Assembly: GCF_000425125.1 (NCBI RefSeq)
Contig: NZ_KE384309.1
Span: 291,655 to 355,654, forward strand
Direction of reading: 5' to 3'
Length of the DNA stretch: 64,000 bases
Origin: Paenibacillus taiwanensis DSM 18679
GTDB lineage: Bacteria; Bacillota; Bacilli; Paenibacillales; Paenibacillaceae
Shown piece after piece: positions 33,169 to 43,008 of the stretch. Numbering within the stretch: the stretch's first letter is position 1; every line of letters begins with the position of its first letter. Under the pieces are notes generated by a model. It saw nothing but the letters and a program-made list of their open reading frames with translations. It did not search any database and was not told the origin of the DNA. The position numbers were made by a program, and so were the translations under genes.

Positions 33169-34152
33169 ATGAAGCTTATCCATACCTCTCGCGATGGTAA
33201 GAAGACGAATATAACAGAACTTATTACCCGCATGACTTGGAGCGGCACTTTGAGTGAAGCAGCCCGAAAGCTGGAATGGTCCGTTCTCGTATCCGATCAC
33301 GATTATTATATCGCCAATGCTCCGATCGATCTTGGTGAAATGGTGACACTCTATGGGGAGGACGGCCGTGAGCTGTTTCGGGGCTACGTTTTTCGTAAAG
33401 GCAAGTCGCTTACAGGAAATGAGATCGCTTATTCCGCTTATGATGGTTTAATCTACTTGTTAAAGTCGACGATTTCAATGAAATTTGAGAAGCTGACAGC
33501 TGACAGTATTGCGAAGCTGATCTGCAAGGAATTACATGTGCAAGTTGGTGATTTGCCAGAATCGGACTTCCCTATTAGTTTTGTGCATATGGGAAAAAGT
33601 GCTTATGAGGCAATTATGATCGCCTACACGCAGCTCTCGAAAAAGACACGTAAGCTGTACATCCCCCGCATGAAAGAGGGGAAAGTGACAGTGGTGTCGT
33701 CAGGAGAGGTGATTGCAGACAGACTGCTGTCTTCTGCATCTAATTTGCTGGAAGCCCAGTTCGACGAGGATATCGAAAGTATGATTAACACTGTCCGAGT
33801 TACAGATGAAAATGGCACATTAATAAAGCAGGTTGTACAAGAAGAATGGCTCAAAAAATACGGTAAATTACAGGCTACTGTGCAGAAAGAAGAAAAGAAA
33901 GACAGTCTCACATTGGCTGAAGAGCATCAAAAAGGGATACAGAGGACAGCCTCCGCTCAAGTTTTGGGCGAACCTAAAGCATTGGACATGATCACGGGAC
34001 ATATGGTCATGATGAACCACGGCATTTTGGGGAGGACTGGCCTCTTTTTTGTGAGTGGTGATACGCACACCTTTGAAAGTGGGCAGCATCTCATTCAATT
34101 GGAACTGCAATTTAGTAAGATGATGGACGAACGTACAGCGGAAGCGGAGTAA
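33169..34152 (+). CDS. xkdQ: Baseplate hub protein (XkdQ-like)
   Basis: The 327-residue protein begins 15 bases after XkdP with GGGGGAGGTGA before the ATG. The first 200 residues match the XkdQ/gp27-like hub, with an opening like MKLIHTSRDGKKTNI and WSGTLSEAARKLEWSVLVSD. The later part has a charged linker (EKKDSLTLAEEHQK) and a hydrophobic end. In PBSX order it lies after xkdP and is thought to form the central hub on which the spike sits. Confidence 0.88.
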   Translation: MKLIHTSRDGKKTNITELITRMTWSGTLSEAARKLEWSVLVSDHDYYIANAPIDLGEMVTLYGEDGRELFRGYVFRKGKSLTGNEIAYSAYDGLIYLLKSTISMKFEKLTADSIAKLICKELHVQVGDLPESDFPISFVHMGKSAYEAIMIAYTQLSKKTRKLYIPRMKEGKVTVVSSGEVIADRLLSSASNLLEAQFDEDIESMINTVRVTDENGTLIKQVVQEEWLKKYGKLQATVQKEEKKDSLTLAEEHQKGIQRTASAQVLGEPKALDMITGHMVMMNHGILGRTGLFFVSGDTHTFESGQHLIQLELQFSKMMDERTAEAE

Positions 34153-34164
34153 GGAGGTTGGTGT

Positions 34165-34425
34165 ATGTCGCAATGGTCCTGGTTCGTTGATTACATTCGG
34201 GAGCAGGGGGCGAAGTACAATCCGCCTTTTATGCTGGTTGGTGAAGTATTGGAACCTTCACCAAAACTGCAAATACGAGTGGAGGGAATTGTGCTCCGTG
34301 CCGAGGATTTGTGGGTGACTGAATCGCTCCTGGATAGGCATATTTCACCAGGTACACAAGTGGCCATTATGCCTATGCAAGATTCGCAGCGATTTATCGT
34401 ACTAGGTAAGGTGGTGAGGCCATAA
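34165..34425 (+). CDS. xkdR: XkdR-like baseplate protein (DUF2577)
   Basis: The 86-residue protein lies 12 bases after XkdQ with AAGGAGG before the ATG. It has the compact DUF2577 pattern, including PPFMLVGEVLEPSPKLQIRVEG and a C-terminal beta segment (RFIVLGKVV). DUF2577 proteins occur in this position in Firmicute tail operons and are probably hub or spike-linked. It ends one base into the start of the next gene. Confidence 0.85.
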   Translation: MSQWSWFVDYIREQGAKYNPPFMLVGEVLEPSPKLQIRVEGIVLRAEDLWVTESLLDRHISPGTQVAIMPMQDSQRFIVLGKVVRP

Positions 34426-34853
34426 TGGATTCCATATTTCCGTTTATTGATGGAGACCAGAGGCAGATCGGTAATGAAGGTACAGACCTTCCATTGTTTC
34501 AAGAATATGCTTGGAACTATGAGTGTAACGATTTTGTGATGCATAACGGTGAACCGCTGCTGTTGGCAGGTAATGATGCGTTGCGGGTGTGGATTTATAA
34601 AACGTTAAAAACGGAGCGCTACCGATATCCGGCATACAGTTGGAATTATGGCAGTGAATTTGAGGCCCTTATTGGCAGTGCATTTACTTCGATTATTCAA
34701 CGGAGCGAGGCTGAACGATATATACGCGAGGCGCTGCTTGTGAATCCTTATATCGTTAGCGTTGAACAGCCAGAAGTGCTGCTTGTTGGCGATGAGCTGC
34801 GGATTAACGTTACCGTCAATACGATCTACGGGGAGGTGAATGTTGATGTATGA
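34425..34853 (+). CDS. xkdS: XkdS-like baseplate wedge protein (DUF2634)
   Basis: The ATG shares its first base with the final base of the preceding stop. The 142-residue protein fits DUF2634/gp25-like wedge proteins: an N-terminal FPFIDGDQRQIG, a middle IYKTLKTERYRYPAYSWNYG and a C-terminal region LVNPYIVSVEQPEV. It is an attachment point for the sheath-contraction machinery at the baseplate. It overlaps the baseplate J gene. Confidence 0.87.
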   Translation: MDSIFPFIDGDQRQIGNEGTDLPLFQEYAWNYECNDFVMHNGEPLLLAGNDALRVWIYKTLKTERYRYPAYSWNYGSEFEALIGSAFTSIIQRSEAERYIREALLVNPYIVSVEQPEVLLVGDELRINVTVNTIYGEVNVDV

Positions 34854-35901
34854 ACAGAAGACGTGGGAGCATTTGCTAGACGAGTTGTTAGCAACGGTTC
34901 AATTACCCCATATAGCCAAGCGTGAGGGCACCTTTGTGTATGATGTATTATCACCATCAGCGCTGCAATTGGAGCAAGCTTATATCCAATTGGATCGTGT
35001 ATTGGAGATCGGCTTTGCAGAAACGAGTTATGGCCGTTATCTGGACATGCGTGCGGACGAGCATGGCTTAAAGCGCAAAGCTTCAGAGGCGGCGCGCGGG
35101 ATGGTCACGTTTAAGGGCAAGACGGGAGCAGTCATCCCTAAAGGTGTAACAGTAGCCACGACGGATGGCACGATGTACAGCTCGCAGGCCGCTGCGCTTG
35201 TAGCCGATACAGGAGTAGTATCAGTACCGGTCAAGGCGTTAGAAGCAGGATCCTCTGGCAATGTACCTGCGGGTATTATTAACACCATAATTACGGAACT
35301 GCCAGGCGTCCAGTCGGTATTTAACGCTGCGCCGACCTCTGGAGGGTATGATGGGGAACCAGATAGTGAACTGCTGCAACGTCTGCTTGCTAAAGTACGT
35401 AATCCGGCAACGAGCGGCAATGCGGATCATTATTTACAATGGGCGCTAGAGGTGCCTGGCATTGGAGACGCCAAGGTGTTCCCGATCTGGCAAGGGCCTG
35501 GAACGGTGAAGATCGTAGTGCTTGCTACTGATAAGCATGCTCCTGACACAGAAGTGATTGCAGAAGTACGTCAGCACATTGAGACGATGAGACCGATTGG
35601 TGCCGATGTAACCGTTGCAGGGGCAATAGAAGTGCCCGTTCATGTAGAGGTTCAAATTTCCTTGACGCCTGAAGCTGGAAGTGTGGACCAAGTACGTACC
35701 CAGATTGAGCAGGGGATGAAGGAATACTTGCATAAGCTAGCATTTAAGGACCGTGTCGTCAGAATTGCACGTATTGCCAATGTACTGCTGGATACTCTTG
35801 CTGTGTTGGATTATGACCAATTAAAGATGAATGGTGCTAACCATAATCTTGTTCTACAGGAGGATCAGGTAGCGGTACTGGGGACGGTGAAGTTGTTATG
35901 A
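34846..35901 (+). CDS. xkdT: Baseplate J-like protein (XkdT-like)
   Basis: ATG 34846 is chosen because GGAGGTGA (34832-34839) lies six bases upstream; the ATG at 34840 is too close to it. The 351-residue protein has the baseplate-J pattern: an N-terminal helical arm, SYGRYLDMRADEHGLKRK, and GTVTF-like beta repeats in the middle. It overlaps the XkdS gene by eight bases. The J protein forms the baseplate wedge that starts sheath contraction. Confidence 0.9.
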   Translation: MYEQKTWEHLLDELLATVQLPHIAKREGTFVYDVLSPSALQLEQAYIQLDRVLEIGFAETSYGRYLDMRADEHGLKRKASEAARGMVTFKGKTGAVIPKGVTVATTDGTMYSSQAAALVADTGVVSVPVKALEAGSSGNVPAGIINTIITELPGVQSVFNAAPTSGGYDGEPDSELLQRLLAKVRNPATSGNADHYLQWALEVPGIGDAKVFPIWQGPGTVKIVVLATDKHAPDTEVIAEVRQHIETMRPIGADVTVAGAIEVPVHVEVQISLTPEAGSVDQVRTQIEQGMKEYLHKLAFKDRVVRIARIANVLLDTLAVLDYDQLKMNGANHNLVLQEDQVAVLGTVKLL

Positions 35902-36563
35902 CCGGTGTGCAAAATACAAGGCTTGCTTCAAGTCCAGAATCATTACGGGACAAGCGAGCTGTCATTATAGAACAAATGCAGCAATCCATCCCTGAGTTTA
36001 TGTTGGAATCACCGTTGTACAGTCAACTACTGAAAGCGGAGGCAGAGCGTTACGGCGCATTACAAGACGATATAGACGAACTGCTGCGGCAATTTTATGT
36101 AGATACTGCTACATATGGATTGGACTTGTGGGAACGATTTTGTGGTATTCCTGCAAGCACAGCCAAACCGATCAACCAACGGCGTGCGGTCATAAAGTCG
36201 AAGTTGCGGGGCATCGGTACAGTCACAGCAGGCGTCATCAAAAACGTAGCAGAATCGTATTCCAACGGCGAAGTAAGCATTCGTGAGCTGGCTCATGAGT
36301 ACAAGCTAATCGTTACTTTTATCGGGAAAATGGGGATTCCGCCCAATCTGGCGGATCTACAGGCCAGTTTGCGAGCGCTCATTCCTGCGCACTTGGACAT
36401 CGAATATGAATTTACTTATTTAACATGGGGGAACTTGGATCATCTGCAATTAAACTGGAACGATTTCGATGATCTTCAACTGGATTGGGACCAAACCGAA
36501 GTGTTGGATCATCGTCAGCCTATCGTTAGGTCTAGTGTCGGATTGACGATGGGGGAACCTTGA
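35898..36563 (+). CDS. xkdU: XkdU-like tail protein (DUF2313)
   Basis: The ATG overlaps the stop of the J-like gene by four bases. The 221-residue protein has the usual XkdU helices, WERFCGIPASTAKPINQRRAVIKSK, and ends with IPAHLDIEYEFTYLTWGNLDHL. The last part contains a small direct repeat: LDHLQLNWND and DDLQLDWDQT (about residues 179-200). It probably sits at the outer baseplate where fibres attach. Confidence 0.87.
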   Translation: MTGVQNTRLASSPESLRDKRAVIIEQMQQSIPEFMLESPLYSQLLKAEAERYGALQDDIDELLRQFYVDTATYGLDLWERFCGIPASTAKPINQRRAVIKSKLRGIGTVTAGVIKNVAESYSNGEVSIRELAHEYKLIVTFIGKMGIPPNLADLQASLRALIPAHLDIEYEFTYLTWGNLDHLQLNWNDFDDLQLDWDQTEVLDHRQPIVRSSVGLTMGEP

Positions 36564-36577
36564 TACAATTATGCAAC

Positions 36578-36599
36578 GCCCTAACTTGGTAGTTAGGGC
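36578..36599 (+). other. Hairpin downstream of the XkdU-like gene
   Basis: GCCCTAAC, a six-base loop and GTTAGGGC form an eight-pair stem in the 208-base gap before the 119-aa gene. No T-run follows. It could limit transcription or mRNA decay before the fibre module. I see no gene in the rest of this gap. Confidence 0.5.
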
Positions 36600-36771
36600 A
36601 GTGGACAATTGCTCAAGCGAGGGCATTCATCAGAATAGGGACAAGTCAGTACAAAATTGGAACTGCTTATCGGATGCTGCCCTTGCCTTGAATGTATGAA
36701 TGTATGCTAGGTGTATTTGTCTGAAGTGCTATGGAATATTTCATTAAAAAAGAAGTGAAGGAGGGATCGCG

Positions 36772-37131
36772 ATGCCATTTACATTCCCTGTGGATGCCAA
36801 CAACAAGGCGGGGGCTGTCAAGTCTATAGGTGCCAACGGATTTACAGTCCCCTCGCAGTCTACCGGATACGAAACCAAGGAAGTTAAACGAATGAAGTTG
36901 GAGGCAAGAGTGAACACGCGACTAACTTTTACGGGGACGTGTGAAGTGTTTGATATTCACAACTTTGGAGTAGGGGATATTTTCGTCAACATCGGTGCCG
37001 CTGCAACGGTTGATGGAGCGGATAGCATCATGGTACCCGAAGGGATGGGCTATTCGTTGAACGTACGTGCGACGGAACTGCACATCATATCAGACCGAAC
37101 ACCTAAGATTCAAGTTGTGGGGGTGAGATAG
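36772..37131 (+). CDS. Hypothetical tail-module protein (119 aa)
   Basis: The function is not recognised. The ATG has AAGGAGGG upstream. The sequence alternates hydrophobic and polar residues, predicting a beta-structure, with no signal peptide. It lies between XkdU and the first fibre protein in the same strand, so it may be a fibre-associated or baseplate accessory part. A virion role is an inference from place alone. Confidence 0.6.
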   Translation: MPFTFPVDANNKAGAVKSIGANGFTVPSQSTGYETKEVKRMKLEARVNTRLTFTGTCEVFDIHNFGVGDIFVNIGAAATVDGADSIMVPEGMGYSLNVRATELHIISDRTPKIQVVGVR

Positions 37132-37132
37132 G

Positions 37133-39586
37133 ATGGGCTTGTATCCGTTGCAGGGCGGAACTCCATTGGTGGAAAAGCCGCCTGTGTCGTTGGAACTGAA
37201 GCCAGGCGTTCAGGTGGTGGAGGCGGAGGAGGATTCTTTGTTTAAGTTGTCGGGCATTCAAGGCCGGACATTAATTAATTTGTTGGGGAATAAAGGGGCT
37301 TGTGAAGCAATTACCGAATGGATACCTTGGCAAACAATCTGTACGGTCGAATCAGCTTCATTTAAGGTCTCTCTACCAAGTGACGCAAATGGAGATATTA
37401 GTACAATTGTTCCTTTAGAAGTGGATAAATACTATGTACTTGTTGGTGATGTGAAAAATGGGAATGCGGAATTTATACGCCTTCAGACGCAAATCCAAAC
37501 TGAGCTAGGTTCAGAATGGTTTGCAGTAGATGCTACAAGTACCCAAGATTTTCAGACGGTGTATTCTGCATTTCATACAATGGGGAAGAAGAAGATCAAT
37601 TTCAGTGGTGTTCACGTAACTGTATATGGGGCAAAAAGTGGTATGCACGGATATGTAGATCACATTCGAATCTATGAGATAAACTCGGACCAGTATCAGT
37701 TTGTTACTGAAAATAAGCTGCAATCTGAAGAGATTAGTCGATTGTATCCATTTGTAAATGGAATGATGAATGTCCTTAATCCGTACCAGAAAGTTATAAG
37801 CGGCAATATGTGCCCTTCCTTTGTTGATTGGTCTCGTGGATTGGAGAACAGAGTTATAAGCCCCTATACATTACATATCACATCCACTTTAAAAAGTATT
37901 TTTTCTGTAAGTCCACTTATTCGTGTCCGAGCCGGCCAGGTATTCCATTTTAGTTGTACTGTAACAGGGGATGGCCAATTAGCATATCAAACATACAATT
38001 GTAAAAAACAAGTGCTGAATAGTTATCAATTGGGCCGTGGAACGGGTACATCACGAGATGAAGTAATTGGCGGCACTTTAACTGTAACTGAGGGTACTCA
38101 TTATATAGCAGTTAGAGTGGGAAAAGACGTTGCAGCATCATCGAATAAAATTGAATTCATGAATCCAATGCTATCGTATGGTTCGTTTGCAAGTACATTT
38201 TGTCCACAGCATCAAAGTATTTGGGCTGCTGAGTGTAGTCTGGCTTCCTATCCAGTAGATGGGAGTAGCCCGGATGAGTTATATATAGGAAATGATGGAA
38301 AACCATACGTGATCGAACATTGGAAAAAAATAGTTTTCGATCAAGCTCTCAGTTGGTTCACATCTGTTAGTAAGACAGGGTATAAAGAAATAGGAACAGC
38401 GCTTAATATTGGATATAGGCCAACTCATGCATATTTAAATAGACCTGACGGATTACTACTATCTTATACGCCATCAGCACAAGAAGCAGTAAATTGTTTT
38501 GATATAGCGGGAAACGGGGTGTATTTAAATTTAACAATTCCTAACTCGCTGAGTGGTTGGGGAGATAATTATAGTAACCCATCTAAAGATGAGATTATGG
38601 CATGCCTGCTGGGCTATAAGATGTATGTAGCAGGTGGCAGCGCTAATATTGATTTTAATGGGGTTGGTACAAAGGCTTGGGCATACCATAGAACTGATGG
38701 AGAGTGGCAAGACGTTGGAGTAAATGTTCCTACTGTTCCCGCGCCAGAATGGACATTTTTCCAGTTACAGTATGCTAAATCCAGTCCTACTGTAGAACAG
38801 ATAAATTGTTATGAACTCGGAAGTAAGCTTATGAAGGGAACAAATCTTGTTGAGATTGGTTCTGGAATTGTAATTAGAGAAAAAGTAAGTCCTGCTTATA
38901 ACTCGGCATTAAGAACTTATGGAATCAATGCTCCAGTTGCATATGGGATTGACAGCATTCTAAAGTATAAGTCCAATAATATTGAAGGGATTTACAGGAA
39001 TGATAGCAATGATAAGAACTGGTTCATAATTCAGGACATAACACAAAGTTACGGAGAGAGCTACGCTGACATTTACGAATATCATTTCGATCATAATGCA
39101 GAATATCGTGCCACATATCTGATGACGAATCCAACTTTATCCTCGGTTTTCAGAGGAAGTCTAGTAACTAATCTCCACGGTTCTGTTTCGAGGGCAAATG
39201 AATGGCTGAGTAGAGTTGAAAAGCGTTTAAGTATACTTGAGAACAATCAGTCAGTAAGAGAAGCCCCTCACTGGATTGTCCCCACATTAATAAATGGTTG
39301 GCTCGCGTACAATGTAAATATTTACGGGGCTCCTAGCTATTTTAAAGATTGTAATGGAATAATTCGTATGAAGGGTGCTGTTAAATCAGGAGCATTTGGA
39401 GAGTTATTCCGCTTGCCTAAGGGGTATAGGCCCAAAAATACAATTACCATCATTCTTTTGTCAAGTAACGGTGTGAGTGATGTAGTATCAGGCATTGATA
39501 TATCTGCTGAGGGAAAAGTTTCGATAAATCGAGGTGCTAGCACATTTATTAGTTTGAATGGAGTTTCCTTTTTAACAGAACAATGA
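37133..39586 (+). CDS. Tail fibre / receptor-binding protein, first paralogue (817 aa)
   Basis: The ATG follows the previous stop with GGGGGTGAG just upstream. The protein is beta-rich and carries segments also found in the next gene: GRTLINLLG near 50, LYIGNDGKPYV near 390, and a C-terminal LPKGYRP segment common to phage fibre tips. It lacks the N-terminal region found at the start of the second paralogue, so it may join the particle through a different site. Fibres bind the target cell, so this is the likely specificity part. Confidence 0.8.
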   Translation: MGLYPLQGGTPLVEKPPVSLELKPGVQVVEAEEDSLFKLSGIQGRTLINLLGNKGACEAITEWIPWQTICTVESASFKVSLPSDANGDISTIVPLEVDKYYVLVGDVKNGNAEFIRLQTQIQTELGSEWFAVDATSTQDFQTVYSAFHTMGKKKINFSGVHVTVYGAKSGMHGYVDHIRIYEINSDQYQFVTENKLQSEEISRLYPFVNGMMNVLNPYQKVISGNMCPSFVDWSRGLENRVISPYTLHITSTLKSIFSVSPLIRVRAGQVFHFSCTVTGDGQLAYQTYNCKKQVLNSYQLGRGTGTSRDEVIGGTLTVTEGTHYIAVRVGKDVAASSNKIEFMNPMLSYGSFASTFCPQHQSIWAAECSLASYPVDGSSPDELYIGNDGKPYVIEHWKKIVFDQALSWFTSVSKTGYKEIGTALNIGYRPTHAYLNRPDGLLLSYTPSAQEAVNCFDIAGNGVYLNLTIPNSLSGWGDNYSNPSKDEIMACLLGYKMYVAGGSANIDFNGVGTKAWAYHRTDGEWQDVGVNVPTVPAPEWTFFQLQYAKSSPTVEQINCYELGSKLMKGTNLVEIGSGIVIREKVSPAYNSALRTYGINAPVAYGIDSILKYKSNNIEGIYRNDSNDKNWFIIQDITQSYGESYADIYEYHFDHNAEYRATYLMTNPTLSSVFRGSLVTNLHGSVSRANEWLSRVEKRLSILENNQSVREAPHWIVPTLINGWLAYNVNIYGAPSYFKDCNGIIRMKGAVKSGAFGELFRLPKGYRPKNTITIILLSSNGVSDVVSGIDISAEGKVSINRGASTFISLNGVSFLTEQ

Positions 39587-39655
39587 TGGATCAGTTGACG
39601 ATTTATGAAGTAGGATTCTGTAAATTATATCTATGTATGGAATAGGAGGTTGAAC

Positions 39656-42148
39656 ATGGCTCATAAATTGCCGAACGGTTTAATAAAGTTTGATTCAAAT
39701 GATTATGTCCGCAGGGAACATTTTAACGAGCAGTGGGAGACAATCGACAGTTCGATTGGTAACCTTCGTGCAGGAAATGATCATATTCAAAAAGAAATCT
39801 CCGATGTTATTAAGCCTGAGCTTAAAGAAGTACCTGAAGTGCCTATTGTGTTAAAAGAGGGGCTTCAGTTGGTTAATGCTGCACGCGATACTCCATTTAA
39901 GATGAAAGAAATCAGAGGACGGACACTGATTAACTTGCTAGGGTATGCAGGAAGCTGTGACAATGTGAACAGATACCAGACATATCAGTCGACCATTGTA
40001 GCCAATGAGAATGGGATCGAAATGTCAGCAGTGCAAAATAGTTTTGCTGCTTTCTCAACCAAGGATAAGTACAGCTTCAATAGTGGTGCCTGTTATATAT
40101 TTTTATATGAAGCCAAAGGTGTTGCAGGCAATGTTGTAGGTATAGATGTTCCTGGGTTCTTTAGTTTTGAATTTCCTGTGGATACGGAATATAAACTATA
40201 TTATTCACGTCTGAAAGCTAATAAAAGCGATCAAAACATAGTTTCATTTTTTGCGAGAGCGCTTAAAGCAGGGGAAAAGTACAGTGTGCGTAACATTCGA
40301 GTCTACGAGATTTCGCAAGCAGATTATGATCTCTTGGCTACGTTGCCGTCCGAGCAAGTGGCAATAAAGTATCCTTATGTAAATGGTCTTACAAACGTTA
40401 AGAATCCTTATGCATACGTTACATCGGGTAACTTATTGCCACCTTTTACAGAGTGGGAACCGTCATCGGCGGCAGCAGGGAATTATAGCACTAACACCCC
40501 CTATGAATTAGAGTTGAGGCCTAAGCAGATCAATGCATTTACACGGGTTGGAGTTAGTGTCTTACCAAATACAGTTTATACGTTTAGCGCCGAACATTCG
40601 GGTATGTTAGCGGTGGATGATGGAGTAACGTCACTTATAGCCGACTATACAAAAAGCCAGTTCTTAACGTTCAATACAGGCAAACATACAAAAGTATACT
40701 TGTATATTTCAAATGGCAAGGAAGCAGTGTATAACTGTTCGTTCAGATACCCCATGCTCATTCATGGAGACAAAAGGAAGCCATTTGTGCCACTGTCTCG
40801 TAGCATGTGGGCAGCTGAGGTTGATCTAGCTGCCAATCTGATAGACGGATCAAATCCTGATTTACTGTATATAGGGAACAATGGTTTGCCGTATGTGTTA
40901 GAAAAGTGGAAGAAGGTTACACTAGATGGCTCGTTTACGTATGAACCTGAGCGTTTCACGGGATATGTACGAGTGAGCGCTGAGAAAATACTCGTAAACA
41001 ACGTTGTTGGGAACATTAATCTGAGAGTATCTAAATATGATGGTACTATGCTGGTAACTGGACCGACTAATGCGCCAGACAGGTGTTCGGATGGTGGTGG
41101 CACGAGATTTTACCTAACAATCTCTAACGCAGATAGCGGTTGGGGAGACGCCTATACACCGACAGCAGACGAAATCAAAGCATATTTCCTTGGCTGGCGC
41201 ATGTTTAAATTTGGTGATGCAACAAACGCCCCATACAATGGCGATGGTCAAAAAGATTGGGGGTATAGGCAAATAGATGGTACATTGGGAGATGGGGGTA
41301 AAACCAGTGTACCGACAACTCAAGCACCAATAACTTTAAATTGGAGGCCTTATAAACTCCAGTACTTGAAGGCGAATCAAACCGCAGAATCAGTTATTAA
41401 TTATGAAACGGGTCTTACACTAGAACAAGGTTGGAACATGGTAGAAGTGGGCAGTGGCATCGTGATTCGAGAAAAGTCGAATTTCAAGCTAATAGGTGAT
41501 TATTTTCAATCGAATGAGTTTTACTATCCTGAAACGTGGTTTAAGCATCGTCCCGATACTTTACTCGGAATTTATAAAAATAATTGTCCAGATTATAAGC
41601 ATATTACGTGGGCTGGCGGAAGTTATGGTAAAATCAGACCTCAATTTTCAAAGTTTAATTACGACGCTACCGCGGTCTATTTTGTTACTTATACGATGCT
41701 AGACCCTGTGCTGTCTGCACCGATCAACATAAGTATAGCGCCTAACCTAACAGGTACAGTTAAGGATATTGTTCAGTGGGCAGCGGATGCGGAGCGAAGG
41801 TTAAGCGTAGTTGAAACACAGAAGGCGGAGAAGGTTGCGCCACAATGGATTATTCCTTCGTTAATTAACGGTTGGACTCATGACAACCCAGTAGGTTATT
41901 ACAAGGATGACGTAGGAGTTGTTCGGTTATTAGGTAGTATTACAGGCAGTAATAATAGTACTATAGCCTTTATCCTTCCAAAAGGATACCGTCCTGACCG
42001 TGCACTACAACTCCCTGCGATTTCGTGGAATGGCACCACTTGGATTGCTGCTTCAATTTCAATAGGATTAAGCGGCGCAGTGTACGTGGACCATAATGGA
42101 GGGACAAGCAAAACAGTTATCAGTTCTTCATTCAGAGCCGAACAATAA
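39656..42148 (+). CDS. Tail fibre / receptor-binding protein, second paralogue (830 aa)
   Basis: ATG 39656 has AGGAGGT upstream, with a TTG at 39650 as an alternative. The first 50 residues (AHKLPNGLIKFDSNDY, REHFNEQW) are an N-terminal region not in the first paralogue and may anchor it. After that it parallels the first gene: GRTLINLLGY, LYIGNNGLPYV, and the end LPKGYRP. The shared regions are about half identical or less by eye, and the rest diverged. It is likely a second receptor-binding protein. Confidence 0.82.
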   Translation: MAHKLPNGLIKFDSNDYVRREHFNEQWETIDSSIGNLRAGNDHIQKEISDVIKPELKEVPEVPIVLKEGLQLVNAARDTPFKMKEIRGRTLINLLGYAGSCDNVNRYQTYQSTIVANENGIEMSAVQNSFAAFSTKDKYSFNSGACYIFLYEAKGVAGNVVGIDVPGFFSFEFPVDTEYKLYYSRLKANKSDQNIVSFFARALKAGEKYSVRNIRVYEISQADYDLLATLPSEQVAIKYPYVNGLTNVKNPYAYVTSGNLLPPFTEWEPSSAAAGNYSTNTPYELELRPKQINAFTRVGVSVLPNTVYTFSAEHSGMLAVDDGVTSLIADYTKSQFLTFNTGKHTKVYLYISNGKEAVYNCSFRYPMLIHGDKRKPFVPLSRSMWAAEVDLAANLIDGSNPDLLYIGNNGLPYVLEKWKKVTLDGSFTYEPERFTGYVRVSAEKILVNNVVGNINLRVSKYDGTMLVTGPTNAPDRCSDGGGTRFYLTISNADSGWGDAYTPTADEIKAYFLGWRMFKFGDATNAPYNGDGQKDWGYRQIDGTLGDGGKTSVPTTQAPITLNWRPYKLQYLKANQTAESVINYETGLTLEQGWNMVEVGSGIVIREKSNFKLIGDYFQSNEFYYPETWFKHRPDTLLGIYKNNCPDYKHITWAGGSYGKIRPQFSKFNYDATAVYFVTYTMLDPVLSAPINISIAPNLTGTVKDIVQWAADAERRLSVVETQKAEKVAPQWIIPSLINGWTHDNPVGYYKDDVGVVRLLGSITGSNNSTIAFILPKGYRPDRALQLPAISWNGTTWIAASISIGLSGAVYVDHNGGTSKTVISSSFRAEQ

Positions 42149-42160
42149 GGAGGATACGCA

Positions 42161-42532
42161 ATGAAAGAGGCAATACAAATCAATCTTGACGGTTTCTACG
42201 TCGAACCAACGCTTGTTGCGGATTCCGTGACAGGCGTTTTTCCTATCATGGGATCAGAAGTCGAAAGTGCTGAACAACAGGTCTTAATTGGTCACACCGT
42301 TGCTGTCGAAGTGCCACCAGGCTTATATAAGCCACGCTGGGATTTTGAACTTGCTAAATGGGTGGAGGGTATGGACCAAAAGGAAATTGATGTGCTGCAA
42401 AATAATGTTTCAACAATGACGGATACAGAGGTTATCGGACGAGAATTGGCGCAATTAAAGTTGAAAGCTATGCAGCAGCAAAATGAGATTCAAGCTCTTA
42501 AAAATGAACTGGTGCAGGCAAAGCACAGCTAA
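42161..42532 (+). CDS. xkdW: XkdW-like tail protein (123 aa)
   Basis: The ATG follows the second fibre gene with AAGGAGG upstream. The 123-residue protein has an N-terminal beta region (QINLDGFYVEPTLV, VPPGLYKPRWDFELAKW) and a helical, Gln/Lys-rich C-terminal coiled coil (about 85-120). In PBSX, XkdW follows the fibre protein XkdV, so it may help fibre assembly. The name rests on order and general pattern. Confidence 0.75.
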   Translation: MKEAIQINLDGFYVEPTLVADSVTGVFPIMGSEVESAEQQVLIGHTVAVEVPPGLYKPRWDFELAKWVEGMDQKEIDVLQNNVSTMTDTEVIGRELAQLKLKAMQQQNEIQALKNELVQAKHS

Positions 42533-42685
42533 CCGTTAGGTATGGGAATGTGCAAAAAGTTGCTGCCAGTAATGGCTTCAATTTTCTAATCTAGTAATTT
42601 AGTAATCTTGTAGACAGAGTATAAAGAACTCTATTTAAAGAATAAATTTATGGAAACACATAACGATATGAAAGGAGCAACACGC

Positions 42686-42832
42686 ATGGAATTTTGGAAA
42701 CATGCCTACAACCTCAACTGGATCAACGCCGAAATATTACGTCGGGCAGTGAAGACAAATGCAAATCCGTCTGGTGAAATCACCCCTGAACAATATGCTG
42801 ATATTACTGGCATTGCATTTGAAGCCGTTTAG
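42686..42832 (+). CDS. xkdX: XkdX-family small protein (48 aa)
   Basis: ATG 42686 is chosen because AAAGGAG lies upstream; an earlier ATG at 42650 lacks one. The 48-residue product (MEFWKHAYNLNW, then ITPEQYADITGIAFE) fits the XkdX family, a small protein that follows XkdW in PBSX. No role is established for the family. Confidence 0.8.
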   Translation: MEFWKHAYNLNWINAEILRRAVKTNANPSGEITPEQYADITGIAFEAV

Positions 42833-43008
42833 TTAGACTCACAATGATGGAGTGGTTTCACAAAGAGATACTAACAAACAAGTCTAATCATGATTCCACC
42901 AAAACATAATGCTGCAATAGCCAGACAACTTGTCACACGGAAGCAACTGAGCTTGTGCATGGCAAATGTCATGTACAAGCTTATATTCATTTAAGGAGGC
43001 ATAGGAAC

